NCBI GenBank assembly: GCA_002419365.1
Contig: DIGA01000011.1
Location: forward strand, 1-18,577
DNA from: Mageeibacillus sp. UBA5734
GTDB taxonomy: Bacteria > Bacillota > Clostridia > Saccharofermentanales > UBA5734
Reading direction: 5' to 3'
Length of the DNA stretch: 18,577 nt
Made by a program: the position numbers and the translations under genes. Below, piece after piece: positions 15,463 to 18,577 of this stretch (positions are counted from its first letter, which is position 1; each line of letters starts with the position of its first letter). Below the pieces are notes generated by a model, which was not told where the DNA came from, made no database searches, and saw nothing but the letters and a program-made list of their open reading frames with translations.

Positions 15463-16824
15463 ATGGCAAAACTCCATTCCGTGCGGCTGAATGAAGAAAA
15501 ATGTGTTGGCTGTACGAACTGCATCAAAAAATGCCCGACCGAAGCGATTCGGGTTCGTGATGGCAAGGCCCGGATTGCCGAGGAACGCTGCATCGACTGC
15601 GGCGAATGCATCAAGGTCTGTCCCCATCATGCCAAGAGTGCCGAAATGGACACGCTGGATGCCCTCAAGACCTACCGCTACACCATAGCCCTGGCAGCCC
15701 CGTCACTCTATGCCCAGTTTGGCACGCCGGCGACTCGCCCGATGGTACTGGCTGCGCTGCTCAACATTGGCTTTGATGATGTCTATGAAGTGGCGATCGG
15801 TGCCGAGGTTGTCACCAAGGGGACGTCCGATTATCTTCCATTGGCCAGAGAGACCGGCAGGCTGCCCTTGATTTCCTCAGCTTGCCCGGCCGTTGTCCGG
15901 GTCATCCAGGAAAAATATCCAGGATTGATCGACAACCTGGTACCGTTTGATTCCCCGATGGAAGTGACTGCCGAGCTGGCCCGGCGCGATGCCCTGGCCC
16001 GGACCACCTACAAGCCAGAAGAAATCGGCATCTTTTTCATCAGCCCCTGTCCAGCCAAGCGGACTGCCGTGACGAATCCGATCGGCAACCGGCCCACCCA
16101 GGTGGATGGTGTCCTGTCCATCGCCGAAGTTTACCCCCAGATCCTGGCCAAACTGGAAAAAATGAACCCGGACCAGGTGGTGGAATTCGAGCAGCGGATC
16201 CTGGCTGATGCCAATGGGGTTGGCTGGGGTGCCAGCGGTGGTGAAGCCATGGGCCTGCAAACAGAGAAATATCTGGTCGTTGATGGCATCCACAATGTGA
16301 TCGATATTCTTGAGGAAATTGAAAACGAGCGGCTGCGGGATATCGAATTCATCGAAGCCAATTCCTGCATGGGTGGCTGCATTGGCGGCCCTCTGACGGT
16401 TGCCAACCGCTTCTCAGCCAAGTCGCGCATGAACCGCTATATCCAGGAAGCGATCGTTTTTGAGCAAAACCACCAGGATTCTGTCTATAAACCTGACCGC
16501 GACGTGATCAGGGCCTGGCCTGAAATGCCCTTGGCCAACAATGCCCTGACTTTGGATCCGGATATTTTCAAAGCTCTGGAAAAATATGAGCAGATGGAGA
16601 AAATCACCCATCAATTGCCTGGCCTGGATTGTGGCGCTTGTGGTGCCCCTGATTGCGCTGCTCTGGCAGAAGACATCGTACGTGGCCTGGCGGTCGAATC
16701 AGACTGTATCTTCAAGCTCAAGGAACGAATCCGCAATGTGGCTGCCCAGATGAGTGAACTGGAATATGAAATGAATAAACATACCAAGCCGGCAGGAGGG
16801 AAGCAGGGCGATGGTCACACTTGA
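15463..16824 (+). CDS. [FeFe]-hydrogenase-like iron-sulfur protein, putative sensory (group C/D-like) type
   Basis: The protein has 453 residues. Two [4Fe-4S] ferredoxin motifs lie at the N-terminus (C14/C17/C20/C24 and C43/C46/C49/C53). An H-cluster domain follows over about 70-345, then a second Fe-S module with C390, C393, C398 and C415. The H-cluster motifs are L1 SSACP (138-142), L2 SPCPAK (194-199) and L3 EANSCMGGC (298-306). The four cluster cysteines C141, C196, C302 and C306 remain. The proton-relay Cys of catalytic enzymes is Ala140, and the two Met near the cluster are Ser194 and Asn300. The MEE glutamates of the proton path are not seen. Such changes mark putatively sensory enzymes like HydS. 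No PAS domain is present, favouring group D over C. AAAGGA at 15450-15455 sets the start. Confidence 0.82.
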   Translation: MAKLHSVRLNEEKCVGCTNCIKKCPTEAIRVRDGKARIAEERCIDCGECIKVCPHHAKSAEMDTLDALKTYRYTIALAAPSLYAQFGTPATRPMVLAALLNIGFDDVYEVAIGAEVVTKGTSDYLPLARETGRLPLISSACPAVVRVIQEKYPGLIDNLVPFDSPMEVTAELARRDALARTTYKPEEIGIFFISPCPAKRTAVTNPIGNRPTQVDGVLSIAEVYPQILAKLEKMNPDQVVEFEQRILADANGVGWGASGGEAMGLQTEKYLVVDGIHNVIDILEEIENERLRDIEFIEANSCMGGCIGGPLTVANRFSAKSRMNRYIQEAIVFEQNHQDSVYKPDRDVIRAWPEMPLANNALTLDPDIFKALEKYEQMEKITHQLPGLDCGACGAPDCAALAEDIVRGLAVESDCIFKLKERIRNVAAQMSELEYEMNKHTKPAGGKQGDGHT

Positions 16825-17155
16825 TCAGGTAAGAGAAGCCCTGGACGCGCAGATTTTGACCGGAGAAAATCTGGCCGGCAGACCTGTTGCCGGAGGATAT
16901 GCCTGCGATATGCTTAGCTGGGTGATGTCCCATGCTCAGCCGACGGATGTCTGGATGACGATCCTGAACAGCATCAATGTGATCGCCGTAGCGGTGCTGA
17001 CGGATTGTGCCTGTGTCTTGCTGACGGAAGGCGTGGACCTGCCACCTGACGTGGCAGCCCGGGCCCAGGACAAAGGTGTGGTTGTCCTGGGCACTCAGGC
17101 CTCGACTTATGAGGCCAGTGCGCGATTGCATGCCTTCCTGGACCAGGCCCCGTGA
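16811..17155 (+). CDS. Second DRTGG-type protein of the cluster
   Basis: This 114-residue protein is related to, but clearly different from, the DRTGG protein at the head of the cluster. It shows a YACDMLSWVMSHA segment in place of GADLMSDV, a TDVWMTI...NIVAVAV-like strand (here INVIAVAVL) and a C-terminal STYEASARLHAFL helix. Proteins of this kind beside hydrogenase genes are often annotated as serine kinases or HPr-kinase-like, but I see no nucleotide-binding loop, so I would not assign kinase activity. Its start overlaps the hydrogenase-like gene by 14 bases, with AGGAGGG at 16794-16800, and its stop overlaps the next start by four bases. It is therefore tightly coupled to both. Confidence 0.75.
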   Translation: MVTLDQVREALDAQILTGENLAGRPVAGGYACDMLSWVMSHAQPTDVWMTILNSINVIAVAVLTDCACVLLTEGVDLPPDVAARAQDKGVVVLGTQASTYEASARLHAFLDQAP

Positions 17156-17892
17156 TTGCCCGCTGTGATCTCCATATCCACTCCGCCCTGTCACCGTGTT
17201 CTGACGATGACATGTCGCCAGGCCTGATTGTCGGCCTGGCCAAGCTGGCCGGACTTGATTTCATTGCGATTACAGATCATCAGACGTGTGGCAACTGTGA
17301 AGCTGCCATGGCCATAGCCGAGGCTTATGATGGACCGGTTGTCGTACCTGGCATGGAGGCCGAGTCCAGGGAAGAAATCCACCTGCTTTGCCTGTTCCCG
17401 GACCTGGCGGCGGCCAGGGATGTCGAGGCACTCATCCAGGCATCGATGTTACCGCTGAAAAACCGGCCGGACATTTTTGGCGAGCAGCTTCTGTTTAATG
17501 ATGATGACGACGTGACTGGCCGTGAAACGAGACTGCTGATGCAAGCCTGCCAGCTGTCTTGTGACGAAATCGCCCGGCTAGTCCTGGAGCGAGGGGGTGT
17601 TTGCATCCCTGCGCACCTGGACCGGGAAGCCAACAGCATGCTGACCAGCCTTGGTGCTGTGCCACCGGATTTTCCCACGGACTGGATCGAATTATCCCAA
17701 AGGGCAGATCCAGACCAGTTTTTCCAGCAACATCCAGACCTTGCCCACTACCAGTTCCTTGTGGACTCCGATGCCCATCACCTGTCCCAGATCGATGAAC
17801 CCGGCTGGCCAGTCGACATCCAGTCCTGGTCTGGTCCGGCCGAGGCCAGGCTACGGCTGCTCGCTGCCTTGCGACCGCAATCCAGGCAATGA
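17152..17892 (+). CDS. PHP domain metal-dependent phosphoesterase
   Basis: This 246-residue PHP-fold protein is probably a metal-dependent phosphoesterase. The metal ligands stand in the usual order: DLHIHS at 6-11, ITDH ending at 43, PAHLDR around H155, and DSDAHH at 205-210, with conserved Glu near residue 70 (EAESREEIH). PHP enzymes of this size hydrolyse phosphates such as histidinol phosphate or nucleotides; the substrate here is unknown, and its place in a signalling cluster suggests phosphatase or nucleotide turnover. The start is GTG at 17152, overlapping the preceding stop by four bases (GTGA). Its TGA stop forms part of the candidate promoter for the last gene. Confidence 0.88.
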   Translation: MIARCDLHIHSALSPCSDDDMSPGLIVGLAKLAGLDFIAITDHQTCGNCEAAMAIAEAYDGPVVVPGMEAESREEIHLLCLFPDLAAARDVEALIQASMLPLKNRPDIFGEQLLFNDDDDVTGRETRLLMQACQLSCDEIARLVLERGGVCIPAHLDREANSMLTSLGAVPPDFPTDWIELSQRADPDQFFQQHPDLAHYQFLVDSDAHHLSQIDEPGWPVDIQSWSGPAEARLRLLAALRPQSRQ

Positions 17893-17898
17893 TATACT
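17869..17898 (+). promoter_or_regulatory. Candidate internal promoter for the last GHKL ATPase gene
   Basis: TTGCGA at 17869-17874 and TATACT at 17893-17898 are 18 bases apart. The preceding TGA stop codon (17890-17892) supplies an extended -10, TGATATACT. Transcription would start near 17905 and the ribosome binding site follows at 17921. The layout matches the candidate promoter ending at 12386. Confidence 0.5.
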
Positions 17899-17929
17899 AT
17901 TGTCCAGTTTCACGCCGAATGGAGAGCCT

Positions 17930-18496
17930 ATGCGGGACCTATCGCTGCATCTGATGGACATCGTCCAGAATTCCGTCAAAGCGCAGGCGACTGCGATCGA
18001 GATCGAGATTGAAGCCAGGCCTCATGAAGACCAGCTTGTCCTGGCTGTCCGGGACAATGGCTGTGGGATGCCATCGGACATGGTCGCGAAGGTGCAGGAC
18101 CCATTTGTCACTTCCAGGACGACTCGTTCGGTTGGCCTGGGTATTTCGCTGCTCAAGGAGCTGTGCGAATTGACCGGAGGCCATCTGAACCTCAAATCCC
18201 AGGAAGGCGTCGGGACAGACCTTGTGGCCACACTGGGCCTGTCCAGCATCGACCGCCTGCCCTTGGGCAGTCTGGGGGATACGTTCTTCATCTTGCTTTC
18301 AGCTGATCCTGGACTCGACTATTCGCTGAAACTGGCTGCCCCGGACAGGGCTTTCGAGCTGCACATGACCGAAATCAGAGCTGAGATCCCCGACCTTCCG
18401 GTGGATGATCCTGCCGTCCTGGCCTGGATCCGGGATTACATCTCGGAAAACCAGACGGCTGTTTTCAGTGGTGTGCTTGACGAAATCGAACCGTAG
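17930..18496 (+). CDS. GHKL ATPase (histidine-kinase-like ATP-binding protein)
   Basis: This 188-residue protein carries a histidine-kinase-type ATP-binding domain without sensor, dimerisation or transmembrane parts. The N box is DIVQNSVKA with N14, the G1 box DNGCGM at 42-47, and the G2 box RSVGLGISLLKEL from 66, followed by GGHLNLKSQEGVGTDL. The C-terminal third (about residues 105-188) is a separate region I do not recognise. It may act as a regulatory kinase on cluster partners, as RsbW-like proteins do, but no substrate can be named. The frame is open to 17651 within the PHP gene; ATG at 17930 with GGAG at 17921-17924 fits the domain start. It may be cotranscribed with the PHP gene and also read from its own promoter. 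Confidence 0.85.
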   Translation: MRDLSLHLMDIVQNSVKAQATAIEIEIEARPHEDQLVLAVRDNGCGMPSDMVAKVQDPFVTSRTTRSVGLGISLLKELCELTGGHLNLKSQEGVGTDLVATLGLSSIDRLPLGSLGDTFFILLSADPGLDYSLKLAAPDRAFELHMTEIRAEIPDLPVDDPAVLAWIRDYISENQTAVFSGVLDEIEP

Positions 18497-18536
18497 CCGG
18501 CGGATATGTTCCCTGGTATTGACCGTCCATGCGTGG

Positions 18537-18572
18537 CCTTGCGGACTCGATCAGGTTCCGTAAGGTTTTTTT
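18537..18572 (+). terminator. Intrinsic terminator closing the signalling cluster
   Basis: CCTTGCGGA (18537-18545) pairs with TCCGTAAGG (18557-18565) through an 11-base loop, with one G-U pair, followed by seven T (18566-18572). It lies 41 bases after the last stop codon. The 40 bases between hold no gene. Confidence 0.85.
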
Positions 18573-18577
18573 CAAAG

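Noticed and set aside
17651..17929. 93-residue N-terminal extension of the last GHKL ATPase
   Set aside because: It lies in another frame of the PHP gene, whose DSDAHH metal motif falls there; ATG 17930 has its own ribosome binding site.
1..18577. CRISPR arrays, insertion sequences, rRNA, prophage genes
   Set aside because: No regularly spaced repeats, transposase, phage or rRNA sequences were seen.

Overview
The window is dense, almost entirely plus-strand bacterial DNA of moderate GC content (mid-50s by eye). It suggests an anaerobic, fermentative member of the Bacillota (class Clostridia). The reasons are a clostridial-type phosphofructokinase, a PheB/UPF0735 ACT protein next to homoserine dehydrogenase, a small zinc-ribbon protein common in Clostridia, AGGAGG-type ribosome binding sites, and an [FeFe]-hydrogenase-like gene set with DRTGG, PHP and GHKL-ATPase partners. 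I cannot name a species.

Region 1 (1-338): a tRNA-Pro(UGG) gene with its own promoter and a strong intrinsic terminator, then a leader with a perfect -10 box before the next gene.

Region 2 (339-12380): nine tightly spaced plus-strand genes with no terminator visible between them. They encode phosphofructokinase, a full-length Ppx/GppA-HD protein with an eroded active site, polyphosphate kinase, a short Ppx/GppA with an intact active site, arginyl-tRNA synthetase, a degenerate M3-family (oligoendopeptidase F-like) protein lacking its zinc site, an RsmF-type rRNA m5C methyltransferase, an RdgB/HAM1 nucleotide pyrophosphatase and a YfcE-like phosphodiesterase. The gaps and start-stop junctions allow one long transcript joining glycolysis, polyphosphate turnover, translation and nucleotide sanitation.

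Region 3 (12357-14210): a probable new promoter overlapping the preceding stop codon, a PheB-like ACT regulator and homoserine dehydrogenase. It ends in a 14-bp hairpin that can terminate transcription in both directions. The small zinc-ribbon gene on the minus strand runs into this hairpin from the other side.

Region 4 (14437-18577): a non-coding stretch with an extended -10 promoter, then six genes: DRTGG protein, RsbW/RsbT-like ATPase, [FeFe]-hydrogenase-like iron-sulfur protein, second DRTGG-type protein, PHP-domain phosphoesterase and a GHKL ATPase. An intrinsic terminator closes the block at the window edge. The hydrogenase-like protein keeps the four H-cluster cysteines but has replaced the proton-relay cysteine and both methionines around the cluster. 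This is the pattern of the putatively sensory group C/D [FeFe] hydrogenases. Surrounded by signalling-type proteins, it most likely forms a hydrogen- or redox-sensing cassette rather than a hydrogen-producing enzyme. It and the zinc-less M3 homologue are the two most interesting items in the window.
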